Source: an uncultured Caldisericota bacterium
Lineage (GTDB): Bacteria > Caldisericota > Caldisericia > Cryosericales > Cryosericaceae
Reading direction: 5' to 3'
DNA length: 38,541 bases
NCBI GenBank assembly: GCA_903871855.1
Contig: CAIQIK010000021.1
Location: 1 to 38,541, forward strand
Position numbers and translations under genes: made by a program. Below the pieces are notes generated by a model. The model was given only the letters and a program-made list of their open reading frames with translations. It made no database searches and was not told where the DNA came from. Shown here in pieces: positions 7,597-18,554 of this stretch (its first letter is position 1; every line of letters begins with the position of its first letter).

Positions 7597-9204
7597 ATGA
7601 AGAGGCTCTCAGGACTGATTGCCGTTGTCATGGCCTGCATGCTGCTCCTCCCGGGCTGCACAGGGTCTGCCCGGTACAGGTACGAGCAGCCGCTGAACAT
7701 CGTGGACGACGCATACCGTACCTGGTACGAGGTCTTTGTTCCGTCGTTCTACGATGCGAATGGGGACGGAACGGGTGACCTGGCGGGGCTGACCTCCAAC
7801 CTCGACTACCTGAACGACGGGAAGGGTGGCGGTCTGGGTGTGGGCGGCCTCTGGCTGATGCCCATCATGCCGTCCCCCTCTTACCACAAGTACGACGTCA
7901 CCGACTATGAGAACGTCGACCCGGCCTATGGTACCCTGGGCGACCTCCAGCAACTGGCCGCCGGGTGTCACGCAAGGGGCATCCGCCTCATCATCGACTA
8001 CGAGCTGAACCATACCTCCTCCCAGCACCCATGGTTCCTGTCGGCGACGGCTGCTCTTCAGCAGAATCCAGCGCATCCTGCGCCAAACCCATATCTCGGG
8101 TACTACAATTTCGTTCAGGGCAGACCATCCGTGGGCAGCTATGCCCAGGTCGGCACGACAGACTGGTACTACGAGGACCAGTTCGGTCCGTCGATGCCGG
8201 ACCTCAACCTCGACAACGCCGCCCTGCGGGCGCAGATCCAGGAGTTCACGCGTTTCTGGCTGAACAAGGGCGTCGACGGGTTCCGCCTGGACGCAGTACT
8301 GTATTACTATGGCGGGAATGGGTCGGGAGACACGGACCGGAACGTGGCGTTCGTCGACTGGTTTACCGACTACTGCCGGACGATCGACCCTGACGCATAC
8401 ATCGTAGGCGAGGTCTGGAGCAATGCCACGACCATTGCCACATACTACGCGAGTCACGCGACGAGTTTCTTCGCATTCCCTTTTGCACAGGCGACGGGCG
8501 TGGTCGCGTCAACGCTGAACGGGGCGGGTGCAGATGCATCCGCTCAGGCATTCTGCAAAGCGACGGCGGCGTGGCAGCGGATGCTGCAGGAGTACAATGT
8601 GCAGGCAATCGACGCCCCCTTCATCGGCAATCACGATACGGCGCGACCTGCAGGATTCTTCTCGGGCGACCTCCAGAAGACCAAGATGGCCGGCGGCCTG
8701 TACCTGACGATGAGCGGAGGTCCGTTTGTCTACTACGGCGAGGAACTTGGGATGACCGGTTCACGCATTGACCAGGACAAGCGCGGGCCTATGCCGTGGT
8801 CGGACACAGTGACGACCGGCATGACCAAGGGGCCTCCGGGAATGGACTCACCCGTCCGCCTGTTCGTCGCCGAGGACGTCCAGGACAGGGATCCTAATTC
8901 GCTGCTCAACTACTACCGCCGCGCGATACGCCTGCGGAACGAGAACCCTGAGATTGCTCGTGGTACGGTGTCTATCGTGAGCGGGATGGCCGACCCGGAG
9001 GTCTGTGCCGTCGCGAAGACGTGGAACGGATCACGCATCATCCTGGTGATCAACACGTCAAAGGAGACAAAAGCGATCGAGTTCAGCAAGACGGCGAACC
9101 AGTATGTGGGCATCCGCGGATACCTGTCGACGACGGGTGCAGCGGTTACGCTGCGAGGGGACCGGCTCACCCTGCCTCCCATGTCCATCGTGGTATTGAA
9201 ATGA
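7597..9204 (+). CDS. Extracytoplasmic GH13 alpha-amylase lipoprotein
   Basis: A 535-residue family 13 hydrolase with a lipoprotein signal (MKRLSGLIAVVMACMLLLPGC, lipobox LPGC, Cys21), so it is anchored outside the membrane. ATG 7597 is chosen; a GTG two codons earlier is possible. There is no good ribosome site, and the gene probably depends on coupling to the stop at 7586. The barrel has DANGDGTGD, region I IIDYELNHTSSQHPW, nucleophile Asp232 (GFRLDAVLYYY), acid/base Glu272 (YIVGEVWSN) and Asp347 (FIGNHDTARPAG). The catalytic set is intact. It probably cuts starch or long maltodextrins at the cell surface into oligomers that the neighbouring binding lipoprotein can capture. Its end overlaps the next gene by four bases. 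Confidence 0.88.
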   Translation: MKRLSGLIAVVMACMLLLPGCTGSARYRYEQPLNIVDDAYRTWYEVFVPSFYDANGDGTGDLAGLTSNLDYLNDGKGGGLGVGGLWLMPIMPSPSYHKYDVTDYENVDPAYGTLGDLQQLAAGCHARGIRLIIDYELNHTSSQHPWFLSATAALQQNPAHPAPNPYLGYYNFVQGRPSVGSYAQVGTTDWYYEDQFGPSMPDLNLDNAALRAQIQEFTRFWLNKGVDGFRLDAVLYYYGGNGSGDTDRNVAFVDWFTDYCRTIDPDAYIVGEVWSNATTIATYYASHATSFFAFPFAQATGVVASTLNGAGADASAQAFCKATAAWQRMLQEYNVQAIDAPFIGNHDTARPAGFFSGDLQKTKMAGGLYLTMSGGPFVYYGEELGMTGSRIDQDKRGPMPWSDTVTTGMTKGPPGMDSPVRLFVAEDVQDRDPNSLLNYYRRAIRLRNENPEIARGTVSIVSGMADPEVCAVAKTWNGSRIILVINTSKETKAIEFSKTANQYVGIRGYLSTTGAAVTLRGDRLTLPPMSIVVLK

Positions 9205-11210
9205 ACCAGATGTCCGAGCGCTTCGCGGACGTCGGGATCGTGCTCGACATCCTTCACAGCAGGAAGGGGGCATACGGAGCGGGCTGGTTTGTCCCGGAGC
9301 GCTGGAACCACTCCGCGTATGCTGACGGCACGACAGACCCCGGCAGGCCCGGCGAGCTGCGCGTAGACCCGTGCGACTTCTTCGCTGCATGCATCGAGAA
9401 GGCCCTACGGGAAGGCGGCGCTGCACAGAAGCCTGGCGGACGCAAACACCTTACCGAGAGCGTCATCTATGGCATGCTCGTGCGCTCGTTCACGGCCTGG
9501 CCGCATCATGATGCCGGCGACGTCTGCTCTGGCACATTCCTGAAGACGATGGCACTGCTCCCACTGCTTCGGCGGTACGGGGTCAACACCGTGTACCTGC
9601 TGCCGGTGTTCAGCTGCAGCGACCGATACAGGAAAGGCCGCCTGGGCAGTCCATATGCCATCAGGGACATCTACAGGGTCGACGCCGGGCTCCACGACCC
9701 CCTGCTGGGCGAGGACGCGGGTGGGCTCCTGGAGACGGAGTTCCGGGCCTTTGTCGAACTGTGCCACTGGCTGGGAATGAAAGTGGTCCTGGACTTTGCG
9801 TTCCGGACGACGTCGCGGGACAGCGTGCTCATCGCCGACCACCCGGACTGGTTCTGCTGGATCAGGAAAGAATGTGCAGCAGGATTCCGCGCTCCCTCGC
9901 TGGGTGACGGCACGACGATGCGGGACCTCGACGATGCGGCGCTGAGAGAGCTGTACACGTCGCCGCAGACGTCCGCCTATCTGGCTCAGTTCACGTGGTC
10001 TCCCGACCGCATCGACCCGGACCGCTGGGCGGCGGTGCGAGCGACCTCCGGCGGCGACCTCCTCGTCGCCATCGAGGACGAATTCGGCATCACGACGGTG
10101 CCCGGCTTCTCGGATGTCATCAACGACCAGCAGCCGCCATGGACCGATGCCACCTACCTTCGGTTTTACCACGACAATGCCGCTCAGGTCGGCATGTACG
10201 TCGCGGACGGCCAGGCTCCGTTTGTCATGCAGGATGGCGCGTCGCTGTGCAGGTACCCCGGCGGCAAACCCAACGAGGAGCTGTGGCGGTACGTCGAAGG
10301 CGTGATGCCATACTACAGGAGGCACTTCGGCATCGACGGAGCGCGCATCGACATGGCACACGCCATGCCTGCCGAACATAATGCGTCGATGGTCCGGCGC
10401 ATCCGGGAGGTGGACCCCACATTCGTTCTCTGGTCCGAGGAGCTCGATTGCAGCAAGGGCGTGGAGGCACAGCAGCACGGCTTCGATTTGATCAGCGGCT
10501 ATACGTACTACGGCTACAAGAGGGTCCACGACGCCGAGTTTGCCCGCTTCGTCCTGGACGGCGGGTTCCTTGCCTCGCCGATCCCCGTGGTCGCCTCGGT
10601 CGAAACGCCCGACACGCCGCGGTCGGCGCATGTGCACCCAGACACAGCATCTCTGCGGCTGGTGCTGACTCTCAACGCGCTCATGCCCAATGCTGTCCCG
10701 TTCATCAACAGCGGACAGGAACTGCTGGAAGTGCAGCCCATGAACCTAGGACTGGACAACAGCGAGGACGGCCGTTTTGTCCTGCCAGACGATGACCCGA
10801 TGGCCGGCAGACTCGCCTTCTTCGACCCTTACTGTCTTCACTGGACAAGTCATGACACATGGGTGGATGCCGTCCTGCAGGAGACGCTGCGTCTGCGGCG
10901 GCACTACCTGTCCCTTCTCGGCGACCCGGCGAACTTCGTGAAGCAGGAGGGGCTTTTGCACCATGGGAACTTGACGATGCTCTGCTATCATAATTCAGCT
11001 CATACCGCCGGACTTGTCGTCGCAGCAAATCGCTCGCTGACGAGGGAGCTGTCGTTCAGGCTTGCGCAGGAGCTCCCTGCGGCGATGTCTGTCGAAGAAA
11101 GAGTCGATGTCGTGTATGATACGCATGGTCCATGCAGACGGTCGGTCTCTTCAGCCGACAACATGCTGCTCAGGCCGTGTGAAGTTGTTGTCATGGAAAT
11201 CGGGAAGTAA
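9201..11210 (+). CDS. mmtA: Maltosyltransferase (Thermotoga MTase type)
   Basis: A 669-residue GH13-related transferase that moves maltosyl units between maltodextrins or to phosphate-free acceptors. I recognise it from Thermotoga maritima maltosyltransferase by shared distinctive blocks: VIYGMLVRSF, TVYLLPVFSCSD, VVLDFAFRTTSRDS, HPDWFCWI, GFSDVINDQQPPW, FGIDGARIDMAHAMP, EELDCSKG, VASVETPDTPR and QPMNLGLDN. The nucleophile would be Asp384 and the acid/base Glu413. The usual GH13 NHD motif is replaced by ETPDTPR (Asp471), a hallmark of this group. The gene starts at 9201 inside the ATGA overlap with the amylase gene; the frame is open upstream, but that part is antisense-like shadow. The product is cytoplasmic. 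It lengthens or shuffles short maltodextrins so that the phosphorylase next door can use them. Confidence 0.85.
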   Translation: MNQMSERFADVGIVLDILHSRKGAYGAGWFVPERWNHSAYADGTTDPGRPGELRVDPCDFFAACIEKALREGGAAQKPGGRKHLTESVIYGMLVRSFTAWPHHDAGDVCSGTFLKTMALLPLLRRYGVNTVYLLPVFSCSDRYRKGRLGSPYAIRDIYRVDAGLHDPLLGEDAGGLLETEFRAFVELCHWLGMKVVLDFAFRTTSRDSVLIADHPDWFCWIRKECAAGFRAPSLGDGTTMRDLDDAALRELYTSPQTSAYLAQFTWSPDRIDPDRWAAVRATSGGDLLVAIEDEFGITTVPGFSDVINDQQPPWTDATYLRFYHDNAAQVGMYVADGQAPFVMQDGASLCRYPGGKPNEELWRYVEGVMPYYRRHFGIDGARIDMAHAMPAEHNASMVRRIREVDPTFVLWSEELDCSKGVEAQQHGFDLISGYTYYGYKRVHDAEFARFVLDGGFLASPIPVVASVETPDTPRSAHVHPDTASLRLVLTLNALMPNAVPFINSGQELLEVQPMNLGLDNSEDGRFVLPDDDPMAGRLAFFDPYCLHWTSHDTWVDAVLQETLRLRRHYLSLLGDPANFVKQEGLLHHGNLTMLCYHNSAHTAGLVVAANRSLTRELSFRLAQELPAAMSVEERVDVVYDTHGPCRRSVSSADNMLLRPCEVVVMEIGK

Positions 11211-11222
11211 CGGAGGTCTGCA

Positions 11223-12821
11223 ATGAACGAACCAATGCCCCGGGTTGCCTATTTCTGTATGGAATTCGGGTTGAATGCGAGTCTGCGCATTTACGCGGGA
11301 GGTCTGGGCATTCTGGCGGGCGACATCCTGAAAGCCGCCGGAGATGAAGGCCGCCCCATGGTCGGTATCGGCATCCTGTGGCGTCAGGACTACACGGCAC
11401 AGTTTATCGACGAGAACGGACGCCCCTATGACACCTATCACGAATACCGGTACGATTTCCTGGAGGATACTGGGATCACCGTCAGTGTACCGATACGCGA
11501 GGATCAGGTGCGGGTGAAAGTGTGGAAGTGCACGGCCTTCGGCAACGCACCGCTGTACCTGCTGGATGCGTACGTTCCCGACAACCCAGGCTGGTACCTC
11601 ACGGGACAGCTGTACGGCTGGTTCGAGGAAGAACGTCTGGCACAGGAGATGATCCTCGGCGTCGGCGGTGTCAGGGCCCTGCAGGCGCTGGGCATCAATG
11701 TGGACGTCTACCACTTCAACGACAGTCACGCCGTGTTTGCGGGCGTCGAGCTGATCCACCAGCAGATGAACGGTGGCGTGCGCTTTGAGGACGCGTTGAG
11801 GTCGGTGAAGCAGCATATCGTGTTTACGACGCATACGCCGGTCGTGGCGGGCAACGAAGTGCACGGGCACAGGCTGCTGCAGTACATGAGCTGCTACGAT
11901 GGACTCACCTACGACCAGATCATCCGGCTCGGCGGCGATCCGTTCAGTATGACAGCGGCCGGCCTGCGCCTGTCCAAGCGGGCAAACGCCGTGTCCCAGC
12001 TGCACGGGCACACGGCGCGCGAGATGTGGAAGAGCGTGCCCGGAGGCTCCGACATCCTCTCCATCACGAACGGCGTCCACAATGGGACTTGGCAGGACAG
12101 CAACATGCGGGAAGTCTCTGCGTCCGGGGGCGACCTGTGGGTCACTCACCAGCAGCTCAAGCGGACGATGCTCGACGAGATTGCGCGCAGAAATGGCGTT
12201 CGGCTCGACGAAAACGTCCTGACGATAGGGTTTGCCCGTCGTGCGACACCGTACAAGCGCAGCGACCTCATCTTCTCGGACAGGGAGATCATCGGCGACC
12301 TCCTGCGAAACCACAAGGTGCAGATCGTCCTGTCGGGCAAGGCTCACCCCAACGATATGAATGGCAAGGCGACTATTACGAATATCGTGCGCATTGCCAA
12401 AGAGTTCCCCGACAGCGTCGTCTTCCTGCAGAACTACGACATGGAGGTTGGCAAGCTGCTGACGCGAGGGTGTGACGTGTGGCTCAACAACCCTGTGCGC
12501 CCGATGGAGGCAAGTGGCACATCCGGGATGAAGGCTGCCATGAACGGTGTCCTCAACCTCAGCACGCTCGATGGATGGTGGCCTGAGGCCTGCAAGCACG
12601 GCGTCAACGGCTGGCAGTTCGGCGGAGGGTACGAAGGCCGCGACTGCAACAGCGTCGATTGCGCCTCGCTCTACGACGTTCTGAGGGGCGACGTCATCCC
12701 CACCTATTATGACCGGCGATCCACGTGGGTCGACATGATGCGAAACAGCATCGAGATGTCTGCGTGGCAGTTCTCGGCGGCTCGCATGCTGAAGGAATAC
12801 TACGACAAGATGTACGCCTGA
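11223..12821 (+). CDS. glgP: Alpha-glucan (maltodextrin) phosphorylase, short GT35 type
   Basis: A 532-residue pyridoxal-phosphate-dependent GT35 enzyme that cleaves alpha-1,4-glucans with phosphate to give glucose-1-phosphate, saving ATP in maltodextrin catabolism. The start at 11223 follows GGAGG by 6 bases, 12 bp after the maltosyltransferase stop. The N-terminus (VAYFCMEFGLNASLRIYAGGLGILAGD) is the signature of the compact alpha-glucan phosphorylase subfamily. It lacks the N-terminal extension of glycogen phosphorylases (about 800 residues). The PLP lysine is Lys437 in EASGTSGMKAAMNG. Other conserved blocks are TTHTPVVAGNE and GFARRATPYKRSDL. It is the last gene of the operon, and a strong hairpin follows. 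Confidence 0.92.
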   Translation: MNEPMPRVAYFCMEFGLNASLRIYAGGLGILAGDILKAAGDEGRPMVGIGILWRQDYTAQFIDENGRPYDTYHEYRYDFLEDTGITVSVPIREDQVRVKVWKCTAFGNAPLYLLDAYVPDNPGWYLTGQLYGWFEEERLAQEMILGVGGVRALQALGINVDVYHFNDSHAVFAGVELIHQQMNGGVRFEDALRSVKQHIVFTTHTPVVAGNEVHGHRLLQYMSCYDGLTYDQIIRLGGDPFSMTAAGLRLSKRANAVSQLHGHTAREMWKSVPGGSDILSITNGVHNGTWQDSNMREVSASGGDLWVTHQQLKRTMLDEIARRNGVRLDENVLTIGFARRATPYKRSDLIFSDREIIGDLLRNHKVQIVLSGKAHPNDMNGKATITNIVRIAKEFPDSVVFLQNYDMEVGKLLTRGCDVWLNNPVRPMEASGTSGMKAAMNGVLNLSTLDGWWPEACKHGVNGWQFGGGYEGRDCNSVDCASLYDVLRGDVIPTYYDRRSTWVDMMRNSIEMSAWQFSAARMLKEYYDKMYA

Positions 12822-12852
12822 CGTCGTTCACCGCACACGCAGCACACAACTG

Positions 12853-12883
12853 GCTGGGAGGCGCCAATGAAGCGCCTCCCAGC
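12853..12883. terminator. Bidirectional hairpin terminator
   Basis: GCTGGGAGGCGC (12853-12864) and GCGCCTCCCAGC (12872-12883) form a perfect 12-bp stem with a 7-nt loop. It lies between the convergent phosphorylase gene and a membrane-protein gene, so it can serve both strands. A strong U-tract is missing, so termination efficiency is uncertain. Confidence 0.65.
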
Positions 12884-12889
12884 TTGCGA

Positions 12890-13564
12890 TCATGCAACGA
12901 CGACCGTTGGGATCGGCTGCTGTCCGGAGAGTTCGAGGAAGACGGCGCTCCAGGCAATTTCGACGGTAGGGATGGCCCAGACCAGCCCGACGCCCAGGCA
13001 CAGGGCTCCCAGGATGATGACACCTATGGAAGCCAGACCAAGACCAAACAACTGGCCCTTGTGCCCGTCCGTCGCCGTGGCGCTCTTCTGCAGTGCCTCG
13101 ACGGGGCCTGCGCCCTCCATCACAATGTAGTAGCCAAACATGCTGTAGCGGAGTCCCCAGATGATGCCGGGGATGACTAGCAGAATTATACCGATGCCGA
13201 CGATTAATCCGGACAGCAAGAGACCAACGGCATACCTTCCGACGTTCTCCCATGTGATGAAGAAGTCGCCTGCAACAATGTCCTCACCGCGCGCAGCCTT
13301 CACCGAACCATGGATGATGCCCATCTCAATCCACCGAGACACGACCCAGACGATGATACTCAGAACGACGGCCACGATGACCAGCCCCTGACCCAGCGAT
13401 CCCAGGTTGTGCCACCAGAGGTGTACGCTGAACCTGCCATCAGCCTCCGTGCGCCACGTCACCGCGCTGTTCAGAACCCACTGCAGCAAAAGCGCAGGCA
13501 GAAAAGCCCTAACCACTGGCCAACGTGCCTTGCTCCACCCATACCGAATTGATTGCAATATCAT
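12890..13564 (-). CDS. DUF975-like multipass membrane protein
   Basis: A 224-residue integral membrane protein of unknown function. The start at ATG 13564 has an excellent AAGGAGGAG site. Hydrophobic helices lie at about 18-35, 55-75, 105-135 and 170-200. The segment VIPGIIWGLRYSMFGYY followed by GPVEALQKSATATDGHK is typical of the DUF975 / glycerophosphodiesterase-membrane-domain superfamily, whose members often cluster in surface or membrane homeostasis loci. No catalytic motif is visible. It is transcribed toward the maltodextrin operon and shares its hairpin terminator. The next minus-strand gene ends 217 bp upstream, across a repeat, so it is probably monocistronic. Confidence 0.75.
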   Translation of the reverse strand: MILQSIRYGWSKARWPVVRAFLPALLLQWVLNSAVTWRTEADGRFSVHLWWHNLGSLGQGLVIVAVVLSIIVWVVSRWIEMGIIHGSVKAARGEDIVAGDFFITWENVGRYAVGLLLSGLIVGIGIILLVIPGIIWGLRYSMFGYYIVMEGAGPVEALQKSATATDGHKGQLFGLGLASIGVIILGALCLGVGLVWAIPTVEIAWSAVFLELSGQQPIPTVVVA

Positions 13565-13736
13565 TGTCGCTCCTCCTTGTTGTCATTTTCAGCGCGGTTT
13601 GCGCCCACGCTGCACCACATAGTCATAGCTGAGTCTACAGCTTAGTCTACGGTTGTCCACCCTCAGGGGTTACGCCCCGCGTTGAGCCCTGCCCCCTCTT
13701 GTCATTCCCGCGATGGTAGAACTGTACACTGTCGTC

Positions 13737-13756
13737 ATTCCCGCGCAGGCGGGAAT
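13737..13756. repeat. dRS3-like palindrome, copy 3
   Basis: ATTCCC-GCGCAGGC-GGGAAT, preceded by GTC (GTCGTC). A half-site GTCATTCCCGCGATGG lies 33 bp upstream (13704 onward). Both lie in the intergenic space 13565-13781. Confidence 0.85.
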
Positions 13757-13781
13757 CCATCTTCCCGTCGCCGGGTGGGTC

Positions 13782-14852
13782 CTATCGTTCGTACCCCGTC
13801 AGCTCCACATAGGCAAAGCCATCCAGCACCTTACTGTCGAGGAAGTGAGTACCGTTCAGGTCGACTGGGGTCAGGATCTCCCCGTGGACAGAGCACAAAC
13901 CTTCCCAGTAGTCCGGCGTGATCAACGACGAGAGATACTGCTCCTTGAGCATTGGCCTCACGTGTGCGGTCATGAAAGGGGTGGATGCTTCCGAGCTCTC
14001 GAAGATCCGTATCTCCCAATCGATGGGGTACGTGATGCCGTTCCGTGCCACGCAGACGTCCGACGCCTGTACTTCGAACCGTTCGACGCGCAGCGTCCGC
14101 CCATGCTGCTCCACGTTTCCGGTTCCGTACGTCGTGCCCCGGCGGTCGAAGTTGAACAGCATGACGTATAGGTCGTCGGCGTCGAACCGCAGGGAGAACC
14201 AGTCCCACTTGAGGTTGACTACGTTGAAGTTGCCCCATTGGTGGTCGTGCCACGTCAGCCCCGTGACAGGAAGGCTCTCACCGTTCACAACGATCGTGCC
14301 CTCGGTCCTCATGTTGGGCAGCGTGTAGTAGTAGGAGACGTCGCCTGGACTGTTCTGCATCTCCAGGACGCCCTCCGCTCCCTGCGCCATAACGTCTCGA
14401 ATGGCACAGGAGAGGTTCACCTGCAGGCTCATCAGGTGTGTGTCAATGACAAGACTGTTGGTGTCGTCGTGAAACCCGACCCGATTGCCGAAGAACCCGA
14501 TCACCGTCTGAGCATCGGAGGTGATGGGGATATGCACAGGCAGGACCATACCGGTAAAGGAAAACTTCCGGCCCTCGACGTCGGTAACGGCAGTGTGGAC
14601 GATCACGCTGTCGACCAGCGTTCTCACCCTGAAGAACGTCACTTCGAGTCCGACAGGGGCCTTCTTCTTCGGTGTCGTCAGGACGCTGGTGAAGTACCAC
14701 CACTCGACGCGCGCGCTTCGATGTGAAAAGTGGTCCCTGCCGGCGAAGGTGACCGAGGTGAGCGGGCGGCGTGACGTGCCCCGGACCATCCACTCATAGA
14801 GTTCGATGGGCAATTGGGTCAGCGCGCCTTTCAGGATCTTCCTGAGGGTCAT
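13782..14852 (-). CDS. CrtC/AttH-like lipocalin-domain protein
   Basis: A 356-residue protein of the AttH / CrtC (hydroxyneurosporene synthase-like) superfamily, which has two lipocalin-like beta barrels. Supporting blocks are RVEWWYFTSVL (48-58), GLEVTFFRVR, GLTWHDHQWGNFNV near 198-211 and a C-terminal YWEGLCSVHGEI. In this family the WHDHQWG loop sits at the putative active site of hydratases and secreted hydrolases acting on lipophilic or isoprenoid substrates. No carotenoid genes are nearby, so carotenoid hydration is not implied. A clear signal peptide is absent; the N-terminus (MTLRKILKGALTQLPIELYEWMVRG) is amphipathic. AGAGGTGACC precedes ATG 14852. The reaction is unknown. Confidence 0.7.
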   Translation of the reverse strand: MTLRKILKGALTQLPIELYEWMVRGTSRRPLTSVTFAGRDHFSHRSARVEWWYFTSVLTTPKKKAPVGLEVTFFRVRTLVDSVIVHTAVTDVEGRKFSFTGMVLPVHIPITSDAQTVIGFFGNRVGFHDDTNSLVIDTHLMSLQVNLSCAIRDVMAQGAEGVLEMQNSPGDVSYYYTLPNMRTEGTIVVNGESLPVTGLTWHDHQWGNFNVVNLKWDWFSLRFDADDLYVMLFNFDRRGTTYGTGNVEQHGRTLRVERFEVQASDVCVARNGITYPIDWEIRIFESSEASTPFMTAHVRPMLKEQYLSSLITPDYWEGLCSVHGEILTPVDLNGTHFLDSKVLDGFAYVELTGYER

Positions 14853-14920
14853 CTGTGGTCACCTCTCATGATCACAGTATCGCTGAAACAAGCGGTTTGC
14901 CCAATTGTGGCAAGAAATGG

Positions 14921-14940
14921 ATTCCCGCATGCGCGGGAAT
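14921..14940. repeat. dRS3-like palindrome, copy 4
   Basis: ATTCCC-GCATGCGC-GGGAAT followed by GACGACC. It lies between the divergent lipocalin-domain and patatin genes (14853-15040), where it could also influence both promoters. Confidence 0.85.
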
Positions 14941-15040
14941 GACGACCAATGTGCACTAGAATGATGTTGCAGGAAACACGAATCTGCTTGTCCGCAAGAG
15001 ATTGATTACAGGTAGTGGACAGCTGAAACGGGAGACACAT

Positions 15041-15829
15041 ATGAAGATCGGACTTGCACTGGGAAGCGGAGGCCCGCGAGGACTGGCACACGTCGGCGTC
15101 CTCAAGGTGCTGCTCAGTCACGGCATCCAGCCTGACATCATCGCCGGTACCAGCATTGGCGCTCTGATCGGCGGAGCATACGCGACGTTGGGCAGTATCG
15201 AGGAGGTGGAACTCCTGGCCTACTCCGCCGACATGAAGGCAGTGCTATCCGCACTGTTCGACCCGTCCTTGCGCACAGGAATCATCAAGGGACAGAAGGC
15301 TACCCAGTTCCTCCGCGAGAAGATCGGGGACGCCGACATCGCATCCCTGTCCCCTACGTTCTTTGCCGTCGCTACGGACATTTCAACGGGAGAGCCGGTC
15401 GTGTTTGATCGTGGCAGTCTCGTCGATGCCATTCGGGCAAGCGTCTCTATCCCGTTGATGTTCCAGCCGGTCAACGTAGGTGGCAGACTGCTGGCCGATG
15501 GTGGACTCACACAGGTCGTTCCGGTCAAGGTCGCCCATGAGCACGGAGCTGATGTCGTCATCGCTGTCAACCTCAACGCCCGGCTCGCGGAACCATTGTT
15601 ACCTGATCAGCGCTGGCCCGGTGTCTTGCGCAGGGTGGCCGGTCAGTCCATCGCCGTCCTGCAGTACAACCTTGCCCGGGAGAATTGCAGGGATGCGGAC
15701 ATCGTCATTGCCCCGGACGTATATGGTATCGGCTGGGATAGTTTCTGGAAGCCGGCACCGGTCATCGAAGGCGGAGAGCAAGCCACCCTGGCGATGCTTC
15801 CGCGCATCCTGGAGAAGCTGGGGCGCTAG
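15041..15829 (+). CDS. Patatin-like phospholipase (RssA/YchK type)
   Basis: A 262-residue serine lipid acyl hydrolase of the bacterial patatin family. ATG 15041 is chosen because GGGAG precedes it and the protein then opens directly with the first beta strand ([11 protein letters not shown]). The oxyanion hole is GSGGPRG (8-14). The nucleophile Ser38 lies in GTSIG, and the catalytic Asp153 in the DGG motif (LLADGGL), so the Ser-Asp dyad is complete. There is no signal peptide, so it is cytoplasmic or peripheral at the membrane. Family members deacylate phospholipids; the physiological substrate is unknown. The DUF255 gene follows 16 bp downstream, so the two are probably co-transcribed. Confidence 0.9.
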   Translation: MKIGLALGSGGPRGLAHVGVLKVLLSHGIQPDIIAGTSIGALIGGAYATLGSIEEVELLAYSADMKAVLSALFDPSLRTGIIKGQKATQFLREKIGDADIASLSPTFFAVATDISTGEPVVFDRGSLVDAIRASVSIPLMFQPVNVGGRLLADGGLTQVVPVKVAHEHGADVVIAVNLNARLAEPLLPDQRWPGVLRRVAGQSIAVLQYNLARENCRDADIVIAPDVYGIGWDSFWKPAPVIEGGEQATLAMLPRILEKLGR

Positions 15830-15845
15830 CGCCGCAGGACCTGTC

Positions 15846-17876
<2,031 letters not shown>

Positions 17877-18000
17877 AGAACGTCAGTGGAACAAGTCACA
17901 AAACCCCCTCTCCGCCGGAACGAAAACTGGGGAGCGTGACGTATCGAATTTGCCCTGCACGTCAAGTACAGTCGACTAAGGGTTGTTCTCCACTCGTCTG

Positions 18001-18243
18001 CTACTTCATCATCGACTTAGCGTCACCCATAGTGCAATAGTAGCCCCACTTCAAGCTCATCATCGTTGTCACGGGGCACTCACCACAGATACATCCCTTT
18101 TTCTCTGTGATGCATTTGCTCTTGCCTGTGAGGCAGAAACCGGCCGCTTCGCCACATTGAACCCAGCTTGGGCATTTTGCACAGATACAATTCTTGAGGA
18201 CGTAGTCATGCTTCTCTTGATCGGTCATCGCTGATGGAATCAT
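18001..18243 (-). CDS. DUF2769 cysteine-rich small protein
   Basis: An 80-residue protein with eleven cysteines arranged as NCICAKCPSW, C, GFC, KC, GCICGECPV and YYC, the pattern of DUF2769. The motif suggests zinc or iron-sulfur binding, but no function is established. ATG 18243 has AGGAG at good spacing; a second ATG at 18228 is possible. It is convergent with the DUF255 gene. A TTGACA-like hexamer lies on the same strand at 18337-18342, but no good -10 follows. Two further small Cys-rich proteins (DUF3795) occur at 29380 and 31460. Confidence 0.75.
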   Translation of the reverse strand: MIPSAMTDQEKHDYVLKNCICAKCPSWVQCGEAAGFCLTGKSKCITEKKGCICGECPVTTMMSLKWGYYCTMGDAKSMMK

Positions 18244-18462
18244 TTGTATCTCCTCTTCGTGCTGGATTTGGGCGTATGAGTTCTTCCTTCTTGCTCACAG
18301 CTCTTCTATTTTCAACGCTACCAGGACCACAAATATTGTCAAGGAGTAGCCGGAACTTCAGACTCAACTGAAACCCCGACACAGGGTAGGGCCTATCAGC
18401 TTCTCCCAAGAACCCGGCTCCTGTAGACCCATATAGCAGTGGAGTGCCTGCATCATGGTATC

Positions 18463-18506
18463 AATTGTGAATACCGAAAGTACCTGGTACAATGGAATTC
18501 ACAATT
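18463..18506 (+). promoter_or_regulatory. Promoter embedded in nested palindromes, upstream of P-loop kinase
   Basis: TTGTGA (18465-18470), a 17-bp spacer and TACAAT (18488-18493) form a good promoter. It is enclosed by a perfect 10-bp inverted repeat, AATTGTGAAT (18463-18472) and ATTCACAATT (18497-18506). A second palindrome, GTACCTGGTAC (18480-18490), sits at almost the same centre. A dimeric repressor on either palindrome would block RNA polymerase. The rest of the 311-bp gap 18244-18554 shows nothing else I can support. Confidence 0.6.
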
Positions 18507-18554
18507 CATGAAAGCAACCGTTGCGCAGTAGTCTCCACCCTGTAGACTGATGAC

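Noticed and set aside
11151-12599. A 482-codon minus-strand open frame antisense to the phosphorylase gene
   Set aside because: It is a shadow of a gene with a clear PLP site; its composition is unusual for a protein (His- and Arg-rich).
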